DNA of 64,000 nucleotides from Amorphoplanes digitatis. GTDB taxonomy: Bacteria > Actinomycetota > Actinomycetes > Mycobacteriales > Micromonosporaceae. Below the pieces are notes generated by a model. It was not told where the DNA came from. It ran no database searches and was given only the letters and a program-made list of their open reading frames with translations. A program made the translations under genes and the position numbers. Of the stretch, positions 1 to 9,046 are shown in pieces (within the stretch, counting starts at the first letter, position 1; each line of letters opens with the position of its first letter). The stretch spans positions 4,644,501-4,708,500 of the forward strand of contig NZ_JACHNH010000001.1 in NCBI RefSeq assembly GCF_014205335.1, written 5' to 3'.

Positions 1-2191
1 AGTAGCCCTGCGGTACGCCGGTGTAGCGGGTCACGCCGTCGGCGGGGTCGTCCCAGACGACGGAGAGGTTCGCGTTGCGGTAGCGCAGGTTGTTGACCGC
101 GAAGTGCGACCAGCCGATGTTGATCGGGGACAGCTCGATCTGGGCGTCGTTGCGGGGCCGCAGGCCGGCGACGTCCTCGATGACGGTCCAGTTGCTGCTG
201 CCGAGGATGTTGTGGTGGATCCACGAGCGGTAGGTGATGGCGCTGCCGTTCCAGTCCGCCCAGAACTCGTTGGCGTCGGGCCAGCGGGTGTCGCCGCCGA
301 CGTACTGCGCCCAGGTGTTCCAGTAGAGCAGCTTCTTGTAGTCCTCGGCGCTCATCCACTCGTTCGGGTAGTTGCGCAGCACCGAGGAGTACAGCCGGAA
401 CTGCACCGTCGAGTTGATGGTGGAGAAGTTGTTGCTGCCCGGGTTGCCGGCCGCCGCGGCGGCGGCCTTGTCGCGCTGGTTCGCCGTGTAGAACGGGAAG
501 ATCGGGTAGTCGGCCGGGTCGGCGAACAGCCGCAGGGCCTCGCGGTACTCGGCCGTGTTCGGCATCAGGCCGACCGAGTACGGGTAGTAGTTGTTGATCT
601 CCTTCCAGGGCACGTGGGTGTTGGTGGACACGTGCTTGTGCTCGAGCAGCCGGCGGCTCGGGTTCCACAGGGTGCCGACGACGCCGGTGCGGATCCGGTC
701 CGCGAGGGCCTGCATCTCGGTGGCCTTGGTGGTGTTACCCATCAGGGAGTACGCGTCGCGGGCCGCGTTGGCGGCGGACCACACGTAGGCGGTCTCCGCC
801 CGGTCGAGGTTGCCGGCCCGCCAGTGGAACGAGACGGCGTCGGCGTCGTTGCCGGTCATCGCGCCCCAGTCGTACTCGATGACGCCGTTGTTGTTGGTGT
901 CGTACGTGGCGAGCTGGCCCTTCGCGTCGCCCTCGGCGTACCGGGCGAAGTTCTGCAGCATGGCCGGCTGCCCGCCGTGGATCTGGTATGCGCGCCAGGC
1001 CGCCTCGGCGATGTACTGGGTGTAGGAGTTTGACCAGTTCTCCGGGTCGCCCGGGTTGTCCATGAACCGGCCGCCGGCCGACGACTGGCCGACCGCCAGG
1101 TACGGACCGTAGGAGTACTCCGGGCTGCGCAGGTACTTCAGGTCGTCGATGTGCATCGGCTGGGTCAGCGCGATCGCGTTGTTGTACCCGGTGGCGCCCT
1201 CGACGGACTGCGGGAACTGGAAGTCCTGCCCGGGTATGTCGACGTCCAGGTAGTTGAAGCGCATCAGCCACCAGCGGTAGTAGATGTTCTTCTTGATCGC
1301 GGCGTCGGGCACGTCGATGTAGGGCACGTTCTGCGCCCACCACCGGTTGTAGTCGCGCACGTGGGTGGCGAACGCGGTGGCCGGTGCGTACCCGCGGTAG
1401 GCGTTGTACTCGGTGAGCGACTGCGGCACCTCGTTGGCGACGAGGCCAAGCTGCACCTTCGTCGTCACGGTCTGGCCCGCGGCGACGGTGACCGACCGGG
1501 TCAGTGCGCCGCTCGCGGCGGCGAAGCCGTCACCGGAGAACCGCGGGTAGAGCGTCGTCAGGTTGTTCTTGACCGCCCGGGTACCGGTCAGCTCGGTGCC
1601 GCTGCCGGTCGTCGCGTACGGGGAGACGGCGCTGAGCTGCACGGTGGCCGACGCGGTGCCGGTGTTGACGACGGCGAGGTTGGTCACCAGCACGTTGTTG
1701 TGGGTGATGAACTTGGTGACCTCCAGGCGTACCGAGCCGCTGGTGTGGACGCTGCGCCAGTGGCTGGGCGTCTGCTTGCGCTGCGCGGTCTGCTCGGTGA
1801 ACGTGCCGGGCGACGCCGTCACCGCGTACGCGTTCTGGCTGCTGATGTTGTCCCAGTAGGCCGCGTTTCCGCCGAAGCCGATGACGGCCGGGTTGTGGGT
1901 GTACATGAACGCGCCCCGGCCGCGGGTCATCAGCAGCGTGCCGGCCGGGTCGCTGCCGGTACGCGCCAGCAGCCGGTCCATCCAGAAGTCGGTGCCGGAG
2001 CTCTCCGCGTCGTAGATGGCCTGCATGGTGTCGCCGGTGGAGTAGCCGACCGGTGGCGCCGGGATGGTGCCGCCGGTGAAGGTGGGATAGCCGATGGTCT
2101 GCGCGGCGTGCGCCGCCGTCGCCAACGGGACGTTCAGGGCGGCGGTGACCAGCAGGGCGGCCACGCCGTAGGCCAGGGGCCGGCGGTTCAT
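1..2191 (-). CDS. Secreted MGH1-like glycoside hydrolase (3' end outside window)
   Basis: An open frame of 730 codons runs from an ATG at 2191 off the left edge, so the C-terminus is missing. The start overlaps the stop of the upstream GH43 gene by 4 bases (ATGA), so the two are translationally coupled. The N-terminus is a Sec signal peptide (MNRRPLAYGVAALLV, cleavage after an AHA site near residue 30). The body is rich in Trp and Tyr, with helix-hairpin repeats of the (alpha/alpha)6-barrel type (for example YNRWWAQNVPY and YRWWLMRFNY). This looks like the MGH1-like/GH63-related clan. The exact substrate is not readable; position in an operon with GH127 and GH43 suggests plant arabinose-containing glycans. 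The family call is by resemblance, not by a catalytic motif I can place. Confidence 0.75.
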   Translation of the reverse strand, partial: MNRRPLAYGVAALLVTAALNVPLATAAHAAQTIGYPTFTGGTIPAPPVGYSTGDTMQAIYDAESSGTDFWMDRLLARTGSDPAGTLLMTRGRGAFMYTHNPAVIGFGGNAAYWDNISSQNAYAVTASPGTFTEQTAQRKQTPSHWRSVHTSGSVRLEVTKFITHNNVLVTNLAVVNTGTASATVQLSAVSPYATTGSGTELTGTRAVKNNLTTLYPRFSGDGFAAASGALTRSVTVAAGQTVTTKVQLGLVANEVPQSLTEYNAYRGYAPATAFATHVRDYNRWWAQNVPYIDVPDAAIKKNIYYRWWLMRFNYLDVDIPGQDFQFPQSVEGATGYNNAIALTQPMHIDDLKYLRSPEYSYGPYLAVGQSSAGGRFMDNPGDPENWSNSYTQYIAEAAWRAYQIHGGQPAMLQNFARYAEGDAKGQLATYDTNNNGVIEYDWGAMTGNDADAVSFHWRAGNLDRAETAYVWSAANAARDAYSLMGNTTKATEMQALADRIRTGVVGTLWNPSRRLLEHKHVSTNTHVPWKEINNYYPYSVGLMPNTAEYREALRLFADPADYPIFPFYTANQRDKAAAAAAGNPGSNNFSTINSTVQFRLYSSVLRNYPNEWMSAEDYKKLLYWNTWAQYVGGDTRWPDANEFWADWNGSAITYRSWIHHNILGSSNWTVIEDVAGLRPRNDAQIELSPINIGWSHFAVNNLRYRNANLSVVWDDPADGVTRYTGVPQGY

Positions 2192-3615
2192 GACTGGAAC
2201 GCCTTCCATTCGAGAAGACCGGTCGACAGGCCGCTCTTCGAGGTGATGGACAACCGCAGCCGGGTGGTGCTGATCGTCCCGAACGTGGTCACGTTCTCGG
2301 TGTTGCCGGCGACACCACACCCCGACTGATTGGGTACGGGCACATAGGCGCTGCCGTTCCAGTACTGCACCTGGCAGGAGGCGGGCAGGTCGATGCCCTG
2401 GTCGTCGTCGAACCAGTAGGCGGCCGCCTTGTTGAGGGACTTGGCCGACGGCCAGGTGTACTCGACCCACTGGGTGCCCTGCTGCGGCCAGTTGCCGTAC
2501 GCGAGGTTGGAGCGGTCGGCCGAGCCCGCCGGCGTACCGCCGTTGTTGATCGCCGCGAGGTTCTCCCACGGCGACACGTACGAGGTGGAGGCGGTCGCGG
2601 ACGGCGCGATGTTGGTGCCCGAGCCGCCGCCTGGAGTGCCCGGGTTGGCCGGCGGCCCGGTGGTGGTCTGCGTGACCTGCTGGATGGTGCCGTCGGCGTT
2701 GAAGTACATCCGGTCGACGGCCACCGAGCGGCGGAAGTTGCCGCCGCCGGGCGCGTTCGCGTTGTGGTAGACCAGGTACCACTGGCCGTTGAACTCGACG
2801 GCGCCGGCATGGTTGGTGGTCGACGAGACCCGCCCCAGCACGATGCCGCGGTGGGTCCACGGTCCGAGCGGGTTGGTCGCGGTCGCATACCGCTGGCACG
2901 CGTACGCGGAGTCGGTGACGCAGCCGTTGGTGTCGTTCGCGGCGTACATCATGTAGTACACGCCGTTGCGTTTGAACATCCAGGGGGCCTCCCAGTAGTT
3001 CGTGAGGCCCTGCGGGGTGATGACCGAGCCGACCGTGTCGATCATGTTCGACGCCAGCCGGACCGCGCGGGGCGCCCAGTAGCCGCCCCAGTACATGTAT
3101 GCCTGGCCGTCGTCGTCGACGAACACGGTCGGGTCGATGTTCAGACCCGACGAGTTCGCGGTGCTGTCGCTGATCAGCGGGCCGCCCTTGGCGTCGGTGA
3201 ACGGCCCGAGCGGGCTGTCGCCCACCGCGACCCCGATGTTCATCCAGCCGGCGCCGTTGCCGTTGATCGAGGTGTACCAGTAGTAACGCCCGTTGCGCGG
3301 CTCGACCTCACCGGCCCAGGCGTCCGCGCCGGCCCAGCCGAACGTGGCGATGTTCGCCTTGGCGCCGTGCTGGGTCCAGTTCGCCGCGTCGGTCGACGAC
3401 AGCACGTGCCACTCGCGCATGACGAAGTTGCTGGTGCCGGTCGGCGCCTCGTCGCGGCCCGCGTAGATGTACATGGTGTTCCCGACGACCAGGGGCGCCG
3501 GGTCGGCGGTGTAGATGTTCGTGACGATCGGGTTCGCGGCGTGTGCCGGCACGGCGACCGCGGCGACCGCGGTGACCAGCCCGCACGCGGCGGCGAGCCA
3601 CTTCCTACCTGACAT
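2188..3615 (-). CDS. Secreted GH43 family glycosidase with C-terminal carbohydrate-binding-like domain
   Basis: This 475-residue protein has a Sec signal peptide ending in AHA near residue 27. The five-bladed propeller catalytic triad of GH43 is visible: Asp38 in TADPAPL (base), Asp161 in NIDPTVF (pKa modulator) and Glu209 in WEAPWMF (acid). GH43 enzymes release arabinose or xylose from arabinan, arabinoxylan or arabinogalactan. A Pro/Gly-rich linker near residues 320-335 leads to a C-terminal beta-sandwich (about 336-475) resembling discoidin-type carbohydrate-binding modules. It starts 18 bases after the GH127 gene and overlaps the next gene by 4 bases, so all three are one operon. Arabinofuranosidase versus xylosidase activity cannot be decided from the sequence. 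Confidence 0.9.
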   Translation of the reverse strand: MSGRKWLAAACGLVTAVAAVAVPAHAANPIVTNIYTADPAPLVVGNTMYIYAGRDEAPTGTSNFVMREWHVLSSTDAANWTQHGAKANIATFGWAGADAWAGEVEPRNGRYYWYTSINGNGAGWMNIGVAVGDSPLGPFTDAKGGPLISDSTANSSGLNIDPTVFVDDDGQAYMYWGGYWAPRAVRLASNMIDTVGSVITPQGLTNYWEAPWMFKRNGVYYMMYAANDTNGCVTDSAYACQRYATATNPLGPWTHRGIVLGRVSSTTNHAGAVEFNGQWYLVYHNANAPGGGNFRRSVAVDRMYFNADGTIQQVTQTTTGPPANPGTPGGGSGTNIAPSATASTSYVSPWENLAAINNGGTPAGSADRSNLAYGNWPQQGTQWVEYTWPSAKSLNKAAAYWFDDDQGIDLPASCQVQYWNGSAYVPVPNQSGCGVAGNTENVTTFGTISTTRLRLSITSKSGLSTGLLEWKAFQS

Positions 3616-3633
3616 GCTGTCTCCCTCGCTGGC

Positions 3634-6075
3634 TTACTGGAGTTGGGCGAGCTCGGCGGCCGACAACGCCCGGCTGTAGACGCGGAGGTCGTCCACGGCG
3701 GCGGCCAGGTACGGGTCGCCGGCGTACTGGGAACGGCCGATCCAGTTCTGGGTGGTGGTGCCGAGCGCGGACGGGCGGACGGTCAGCGCGCTGTTGCGGG
3801 CGACCTCGGCGCCGTTGACGTACAGGACGCCGAGGTTGCCGGCGTGCGTGACCGCGACGTGCGTCCAGGAGCCGGCCGGCAGGGCCGCCGGCGCGTCGAT
3901 GCGCTGCTCGGCACCGGAGCCGCCGCTACTGATGGCGTACCGTGCGGTCCCGGCGCCGCTGCGCGCGGTGAGGAACATGTACGCCCCGGTGCCGGCGCCG
4001 AAGTCGAAGAGCCGCGCCCAGGTCGCGACGGTGTCGAGCCGCACCCACGCGGCGACGGAGAACGCGGCGGCGCCCGCGAGGATGCCGGTCGGCAGGCTGA
4101 CGTGCGCGGTGGTGCCGTTCAGCAGCACGGCGTTGCCGGTGCGGCCCGTCGTGCGGCCCGCACCGCCGGACAGGGTCGCCGTCCGGCCGTTGCCGGTCGC
4201 GTCGGTGGCGGTGCTACCGGAGGCCTCGTCGAACGGGTAGTGCGCGACGAACGCGGGCAGCGGCGGCGGGGTCGAGGCGACGTTCCAGTAGACGGTGTAG
4301 CGCTGACCGTGTGTCAGGTAGAACGGCCGCAGCAGCACCGAGCCGGCCGTGTACTCCAGCGGGTTCGTGGTGGGCCGCAGCGCGGCGGGGTCGAGGGCGG
4401 GCAGCGCGGCCAGGTCGGTGGTGCCGTATTGGCCTGCGAGCACGATCGGGCCGTGCCGGACGCTGCGCACCGCCGGGTTGTCCGGCGTGGACTCGACGGC
4501 GAGCGCCATCGGCAGGCTGATGTCGACGGTGTCGCCGCTGCTCCAGGTCCGGCTGACCGCCAGGTACGTGCCGGGTACCGCGGTGCCCTGCACGGCCCCG
4601 TTGACCCGGACCTCGGCGCCGGCGGCCCAGGACGGTATCCGCACACGCAGGTCGATCGCGCCGGAGCCGGTCACGGTCAGGCGGCTGGACGGCGTCTGCG
4701 GGTACGCGGTGTCCTGCCGGACGGTGATGCCGCGCCCCGGCCAGGTCAGGGTAGAGGCGATGAACAGGTTGACGTACAGCGTGGTGCCGTTGTGGAAGTA
4801 GACGCTGTCGCCGAACTTGGTGTTGGTCTCCATGCCGGTGCCGTGGCAGCAGGTGAAGTTGTTGTAGTCGTTGCTGTACGTCTTGATCCCGCCGGCCCGC
4901 AGCGGCACGTAGTAGCAGTGGTGCCCGTGCGTGGACGCCGGGTTCTGTGCGCCGAGCAGGTGGTTGTAGAGCGCCTTCTCGTAGAAGTCCATCAGCTCGG
5001 CGGCCCGGCCGGGTTCGGTGAAGAACAGCTGGCGGGTCAGCTTGAGCATGTTGTAGCTGTTGCAGCACTCGCAGGTCGAGTCGGACAGCTCCGCGGCGAT
5101 CCGGTCCGGCGCCTTGAAGTACTCGCCGTTGGAGTTGCCGCCGATCGCATACGAGTGCCGGCGGGTCACGAAGTTCCAGAAGTTGACGGCGATGTCGCGG
5201 TACCGGGTGGTGCCGGTGGCGTGATAGGCGCGGATGGCCGCGAGCGCCTTGGGTATCTGGGTGTTGGCGTGGAAGCCCGCCAGCGCGTCGAAGCCGGCGG
5301 CGAGGGGATCCAGCACCTGTGAGTGGTCGAAGTACTGCGCGGTCGTCAGGTGCGCGGGATTCTCGCTGAGCTGGTAGAGGTTGACAAGCGTCTCGCCGAT
5401 GCCGCCGAACTCGGTGCGCAGCAGCTGCTGGCGCTGGTCGTAGGTCAGCCGGCTGTTGCGCGACTGCACCCAGGCGGCCTTGCGGGTGAGGATGGTCAGC
5501 GCCTGTGCGTTGCCGGCGAGCTGGTGCATGTCGAGCAGGCCCGCCACGATCTTGTGCAGCGTGTAGTAGGGCGCCCAGACCTGCTGCCCGCTCTCCAGCC
5601 GGTCGAAGAAGCTCTCCGGGTACGCGGAGAGGTAGCCGTTTGCCCGCTGGCAGAGCCCGAGCTGGGCGACGAGGTGGTCGCCCTTCGACCGGTACGCGGC
5701 GTCGCCGGTGCTCGCGTAGGCCTGGGCAAGGGCGGTGAGCACGTGGCCGATGGAGTGTCCACGCAGCTCGGTGCCGGGCGACTCCCAGCCGCCGCAGGGC
5801 GTCGCGGTGGACGACAGGCCTGCGGTGACCCGGAACATGTGCAGCAGCCGGTCGGGGTCGAGGAAGGACAGGTAGGCCTGTGTCCGTGCGGCGCCGGCCT
5901 GGAACGGCCCGCTGCCCAGCCGGACCGCGGTGAGCGGGAACGCGTACGCGGAGACGCCGGTGTCCGGGCGGGCGTACGCCGCGGCGGGCGCCAGGGCGGT
6001 ACCGGCGGCGACCGCACCGGCGGTGAGCGCGCCGCTCTTGAGGACGGTCCGGCGCGACAGGGGCGGGAGATTCAT
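3634..6075 (-). CDS. Secreted GH127 beta-L-arabinofuranosidase with C-terminal LamG domain
   Basis: This 813-residue protein begins with a twin-arginine signal (SRRTVLKSG, hydrophobic stretch, AYA cleavage near 35), indicating folded export. Residues about 40-600 match GH127, (alpha/alpha)6-barrel enzymes that remove beta-L-arabinofuranose from hydroxyproline-linked or other plant oligoarabinosides. The characteristic Zn-thiolate site is present: Glu336 and Cys338 in CECCNSYNMLKL, plus Cys409-Cys410 in FTCCHGTGME, matching the Glu-x-Cys and Cys-Cys ligands of HypBA1, where one Cys is the nucleophile. Residues about 613-813 form a LamG/concanavalin-like lectin domain. A good Shine-Dalgarno (AAGGAGG) lies 8 bases before the ATG. 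It is the first gene of the three-glycosidase operon and has a LacI-type palindrome about 100 bases upstream. Confidence 0.93.
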   Translation of the reverse strand: MNLPPLSRRTVLKSGALTAGAVAAGTALAPAAAYARPDTGVSAYAFPLTAVRLGSGPFQAGAARTQAYLSFLDPDRLLHMFRVTAGLSSTATPCGGWESPGTELRGHSIGHVLTALAQAYASTGDAAYRSKGDHLVAQLGLCQRANGYLSAYPESFFDRLESGQQVWAPYYTLHKIVAGLLDMHQLAGNAQALTILTRKAAWVQSRNSRLTYDQRQQLLRTEFGGIGETLVNLYQLSENPAHLTTAQYFDHSQVLDPLAAGFDALAGFHANTQIPKALAAIRAYHATGTTRYRDIAVNFWNFVTRRHSYAIGGNSNGEYFKAPDRIAAELSDSTCECCNSYNMLKLTRQLFFTEPGRAAELMDFYEKALYNHLLGAQNPASTHGHHCYYVPLRAGGIKTYSNDYNNFTCCHGTGMETNTKFGDSVYFHNGTTLYVNLFIASTLTWPGRGITVRQDTAYPQTPSSRLTVTGSGAIDLRVRIPSWAAGAEVRVNGAVQGTAVPGTYLAVSRTWSSGDTVDISLPMALAVESTPDNPAVRSVRHGPIVLAGQYGTTDLAALPALDPAALRPTTNPLEYTAGSVLLRPFYLTHGQRYTVYWNVASTPPPLPAFVAHYPFDEASGSTATDATGNGRTATLSGGAGRTTGRTGNAVLLNGTTAHVSLPTGILAGAAAFSVAAWVRLDTVATWARLFDFGAGTGAYMFLTARSGAGTARYAISSGGSGAEQRIDAPAALPAGSWTHVAVTHAGNLGVLYVNGAEVARNSALTVRPSALGTTTQNWIGRSQYAGDPYLAAAVDDLRVYSRALSAAELAQLQ

Positions 6076-6175
6076 GCTGGCGCCTCCTTATGCATGGACA
6101 AGGGTCGATATGTGAAACCGAGGTCCGCCCCGCCGTCGACAGGATGGGGGATCAGATGAAGGCCAGCGTTCCTGA

Positions 6176-6189
6176 CGAAAACGTTTTCG
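6176..6189. promoter_or_regulatory. Perfect palindromic operator, LacI-family type
   Basis: CGAAAACGTTTTCG is a perfect 14-base palindrome with the central CpG typical of LacI/GalR-family operators. It lies 101 bases before the GH127 start, where a repressor could control the glycosidase operon. No LacI-family gene is in the window, so the regulator would act from elsewhere. Confidence 0.7.
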
Positions 6190-6260
6190 GCAAGATGTTC
6201 TGCGGGTTAAGGAATTGAGACATCTGAAGCGGAGTGTGCTGCTTACATGCACAACAGACG

Positions 6261-6300
6261 CGGGACCCGGTACCGAAAATAGTTTCGGTAGCGGGTCCCG
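6261..6300 (-). terminator. Strong hairpin terminator downstream of the alpha/beta hydrolase
   Basis: Two 18-base arms (6261-6278 and 6283-6300) are complementary except for one pair and flank a 4-base loop. The hairpin lies 19 bases past the stop of the hydrolase gene that ends at 6320. There is no U tract, as is common in actinomycetes. It would also separate that gene from the glycosidase operon promoter. Confidence 0.75.
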
Positions 6301-6319
6301 CGCCTGCCGGTCGGGCGGA

Positions 6320-7531
6320 TCACCAGTTCTTGTGCTGCACCTCGCCCAGGCCGCAGAACGTGCAGCCGGCGCTCAGGAAGTCCGTCGTGCGGCGGAACTC
6401 CTCGTCGCCAAGATGCCACCGCAGCCACGCGGTGATGATGTGCTGGGCGTTGCGGGTGGCCATGATGTGGTCGGTGCCGCGAAGCACGTTCATCCACACC
6501 GGTACGCGGGTCGCGGTGTAGTCGCGCCGCACGTTCGAGGTCGCGAAGTCGTCGTCACCGCCGATGTAGAGCGCGGGCTTGCGCAGGTTGGCCGGGCCGT
6601 TGCCGTCGAACGAGCCGCCGGCCACGTGGATGGTGGTCGCCAGCCGGGGCTCGGCGGCCACGTCGAACGTGCCGATCGAGCCGCGGGAGTGACCGCCGAA
6701 CGCCACCTCGGCCAGGTCGAGCCGCTGGTACAGCGGGCCGCCCGCCCGGCGGTTCTCGCCCTCCAGCCAGTTCAGCGCGGCGACCATGTAGTCGCCGCTG
6801 CTGGAGGAGACCTCGCTGTAGACGACGAAGCCGTGCGAGGCCCACTGCCGCAGCATGTCCTCGTAGGCGGCGGGATCGCTGCCCGCGCCCGGACCCCAGA
6901 CCAGGATCGGGTGGTCCAGTCCGTCCTGACCGAGGTTCGCCGGGCGCACCAGCCACCCGTCGCCGCCCGGGCCGGAGCTCTGGTCGACGGTCACCGCGAA
7001 CGGTCCGGGCCTGGTCACGTCGCTCACCGGCGGCAGCGAGCCGCCCGGCGGTTCCGTACCGCCGCCGTCGCCCCGCACGATCACGTCGTCCACGGTGAGG
7101 GTCTCCAGGGCACTGCTCGCGTCGAGCGAGAAGCGCAGCCTCAGGTCGCGACCCTCGACCGACGACGGCAGGTCGAACGCCACCGCGCCGGCGGCGGTGC
7201 GGCTCGACTCCAGCGCCGTGAACGCCCCGCCGCCGGCCGAGTACGCCACCGTGAAGGACTCCCCCGAGTCCAGGCCGGACGCGGTACGGGTGTACGACAC
7301 CGACAGCCCGCGGTATCCGGCCAGGTCGATCGGCGCGGACGTGAGGGTCGGGTCGGTGAACAGCGCTCCGGCCAGCCGCGCGGCGCCACCGGTCACGGTC
7401 ACCGAACCGGTGGAGCCGAACGACCCGAGGCCGCCGGAGAAGTCCTCGCTGAAGATCGGCGTGGCAGCGAAGGCGGGTGGCGCGAGGAGTGCGACGAGCA
7501 CGCCGAGGGTGGTCACGGTGCCGCTGATCAT
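6320..7531 (-). CDS. Secreted alpha/beta hydrolase with N-terminal beta-sandwich domain
   Basis: The start at 7531 is chosen because an AGAAGGG ribosome site lies 9 bases upstream and the protein then begins directly with a Sec signal (MISGTVTTLGVLVALLAPPAFA). Residues about 25-150 look like a jelly-roll carbohydrate-binding or adhesion domain. After a Gly/Pro linker, the C-terminal half is an alpha/beta hydrolase with nucleophile elbow GGHSRGSIG, a candidate acid in GGDDDF and a candidate His in GTDHIM. It resembles the chlorophyllase/dienelactone hydrolase/polyester hydrolase group, so an esterase role is likely. The nearby glycosidases suggest plant cell-wall esters, but this is inference. 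Two Cys residues near the C-terminus (CTFC) could form a disulfide. Confidence 0.8.
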   Translation of the reverse strand: MISGTVTTLGVLVALLAPPAFAATPIFSEDFSGGLGSFGSTGSVTVTGGAARLAGALFTDPTLTSAPIDLAGYRGLSVSYTRTASGLDSGESFTVAYSAGGGAFTALESSRTAAGAVAFDLPSSVEGRDLRLRFSLDASSALETLTVDDVIVRGDGGGTEPPGGSLPPVSDVTRPGPFAVTVDQSSGPGGDGWLVRPANLGQDGLDHPILVWGPGAGSDPAAYEDMLRQWASHGFVVYSEVSSSSGDYMVAALNWLEGENRRAGGPLYQRLDLAEVAFGGHSRGSIGTFDVAAEPRLATTIHVAGGSFDGNGPANLRKPALYIGGDDDFATSNVRRDYTATRVPVWMNVLRGTDHIMATRNAQHIITAWLRWHLGDEEFRRTTDFLSAGCTFCGLGEVQHKNW

Positions 7532-7633
7532 GTCCGGCATCCCTTCTGATCGGTCTTCATCGATCAGAACAGCGACCACCGCCGTCCGGGACCGGCGAAA
7601 TCACCGGCGCTGCCGGGCGCGTATTCTTCGGCC

Positions 7634-8344
7634 GTGGGGCTGCGGTTCGAGACGCGTCGTTCCGACTCCGCGTGGGTCGATTCCGTGTGGACGTGCACCA
7701 GCGAGCGGGTCACCGCGATGACCTCCGTCGCGGGGCCGCGGTGGGGCCTGGTGTTCTGGGAGCAGGACGGCCGGGCGCACGCGGACGTCACCGGCCCCGA
7801 GACCCGGACCGGCACGGCGCCGGTCCCGGAGGGCGCGACCTTCACCGGCATCGAGTTCGCCGTGGGTACCTCGCTGCGTGCCGTGCCCATGCCGGCGCTC
7901 GTCGACGGTGGCATCGGGCTACCCGACGCCACGCGCCGGACGTTCCGGCTGGACGGCGGGCGCTGGGAGACGCCCGGGCCCGACGACGCCGAGGCCCTGG
8001 TGGAGCGGCTCGTCCGGGCCGGGATCGTGGTCCGTGACCCGCTCGTCGCCGCGGTGCTGCGGGGGCACCGCCCGGCGGTATCGGGGCGCACGGTCGAACG
8101 CCGGTTCCGCGCCGCGACCGGGCTGACCCGGGGCGCGGTCCGGCAGATCGAGCGGGCCCGCACGGCGGCGGAGCTGCTGGCGGCCGGTGACCCGGCCGCC
8201 GACGTCGTCGCCAAGCTCGACTACTTCGACGAGCCGCACCTCGCCCGGGCGCTGCGCGCCTACGTCGGGCGCACCGTCGGGCAGCTGCGCGAGGGCGGCG
8301 GCGGGCCGATCGCCCTCGACCTGGATCAGCGCCTGACGTCGTAG
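7634..8344 (+). CDS. AraC-family transcriptional regulator
   Basis: This 236-residue protein starts at GTG. The C-terminal third (about 150-225) has the two helix-turn-helix units of AraC/XylS proteins: SGRTVERRFRAATG followed by a second helix pair ending in RAYVGRTVGQLR. The N-terminal part is short and beta-rich and probably senses a ligand. It is divergent from the secreted hydrolase gene, with 102 bases between the starts, and its 3' end overlaps the convergent reductase gene by 19 bases. The target is unknown; either neighbour could be controlled. Confidence 0.85.
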   Translation: MGLRFETRRSDSAWVDSVWTCTSERVTAMTSVAGPRWGLVFWEQDGRAHADVTGPETRTGTAPVPEGATFTGIEFAVGTSLRAVPMPALVDGGIGLPDATRRTFRLDGGRWETPGPDDAEALVERLVRAGIVVRDPLVAAVLRGHRPAVSGRTVERRFRAATGLTRGAVRQIERARTAAELLAAGDPAADVVAKLDYFDEPHLARALRAYVGRTVGQLREGGGGPIALDLDQRLTS

Positions 8345-8901
8345 ACCAGCTTGAGGATCCCGTTCTTGTAGCTCTCCGACTCCCGCAGCGTCAGCATGTA
8401 CTTGTCCCGGTCGGCCCGGCCGAACAGGCTCTTGCCCGCGCCGAGCAGCACTGGGAAAACGAGCAGGTTGTACTGGTCGATCATGCCCTCGTCCGACAGC
8501 CGCCGGGCCAGCTCTGCGCTGCCGTGAATGAAGATGGCGCCGCCCTCGCCCTCCTTGAGCGCGGCCACGTCCGCGGTGGACCGCAGGATCGTCGTCGGAC
8601 CCCACCCGTCGACGAGGGCGTCGTCGGGCAGCGTCGCCGACACCACGTACTTGGGCAGCTCCTTGTAGCCGGCGTGGTCCTCCGAGCCGGGCCAGAACGG
8701 TGCGAACGCCTCGTAGCTGCGACGTCCGAACATCAGTGCCGTCGTGTCGGCGAGCTCCTCACCCTTCAGCGACCAGGCCTCCGGGACGAACTCGAGGTCG
8801 TTGACCACCCATCCGCCGCTGCGGTGCCCCTCCGCCGCCCCGCCGGGCGAGTCCACGACGCCGTCGAGCGACATGAAACCGGTGTAGACCAGGTCACGCA
8901 T
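8326..8901 (-). CDS. Dihydrofolate reductase-fold family protein (RibD C-terminal type)
   Basis: This 191-residue cytoplasmic protein begins MRDLVYTGFMSLDGVV and contains the family blocks LMFGRRSYEAFAPFW and FPVLLGAGKSLF. The family (YwjB/YyaP-like, PF01872) has a DHFR/RibD-type NADPH-binding fold, but the substrates of most stand-alone members are unknown. It is a common single-copy accessory gene in actinomycetes. The gene converges on the AraC regulator and overlaps its last 19 bases. Confidence 0.9.
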   Translation of the reverse strand: MRDLVYTGFMSLDGVVDSPGGAAEGHRSGGWVVNDLEFVPEAWSLKGEELADTTALMFGRRSYEAFAPFWPGSEDHAGYKELPKYVVSATLPDDALVDGWGPTTILRSTADVAALKEGEGGAIFIHGSAELARRLSDEGMIDQYNLLVFPVLLGAGKSLFGRADRDKYMLTLRESESYKNGILKLVYDVRR

Positions 8902-9046
8902 TGTGCTGTCCCCTCATTCTCGGCGAGTTACCAGATCCACGCTAGATCGCGACCACGGCAGCAGTCTTGGACGGAAACGACAGCGCGCGCACCGCGGCCG
9001 TGAACACGCTGCCTTCGGATCGACCTCGCGCTGCATACTGTGCGGC

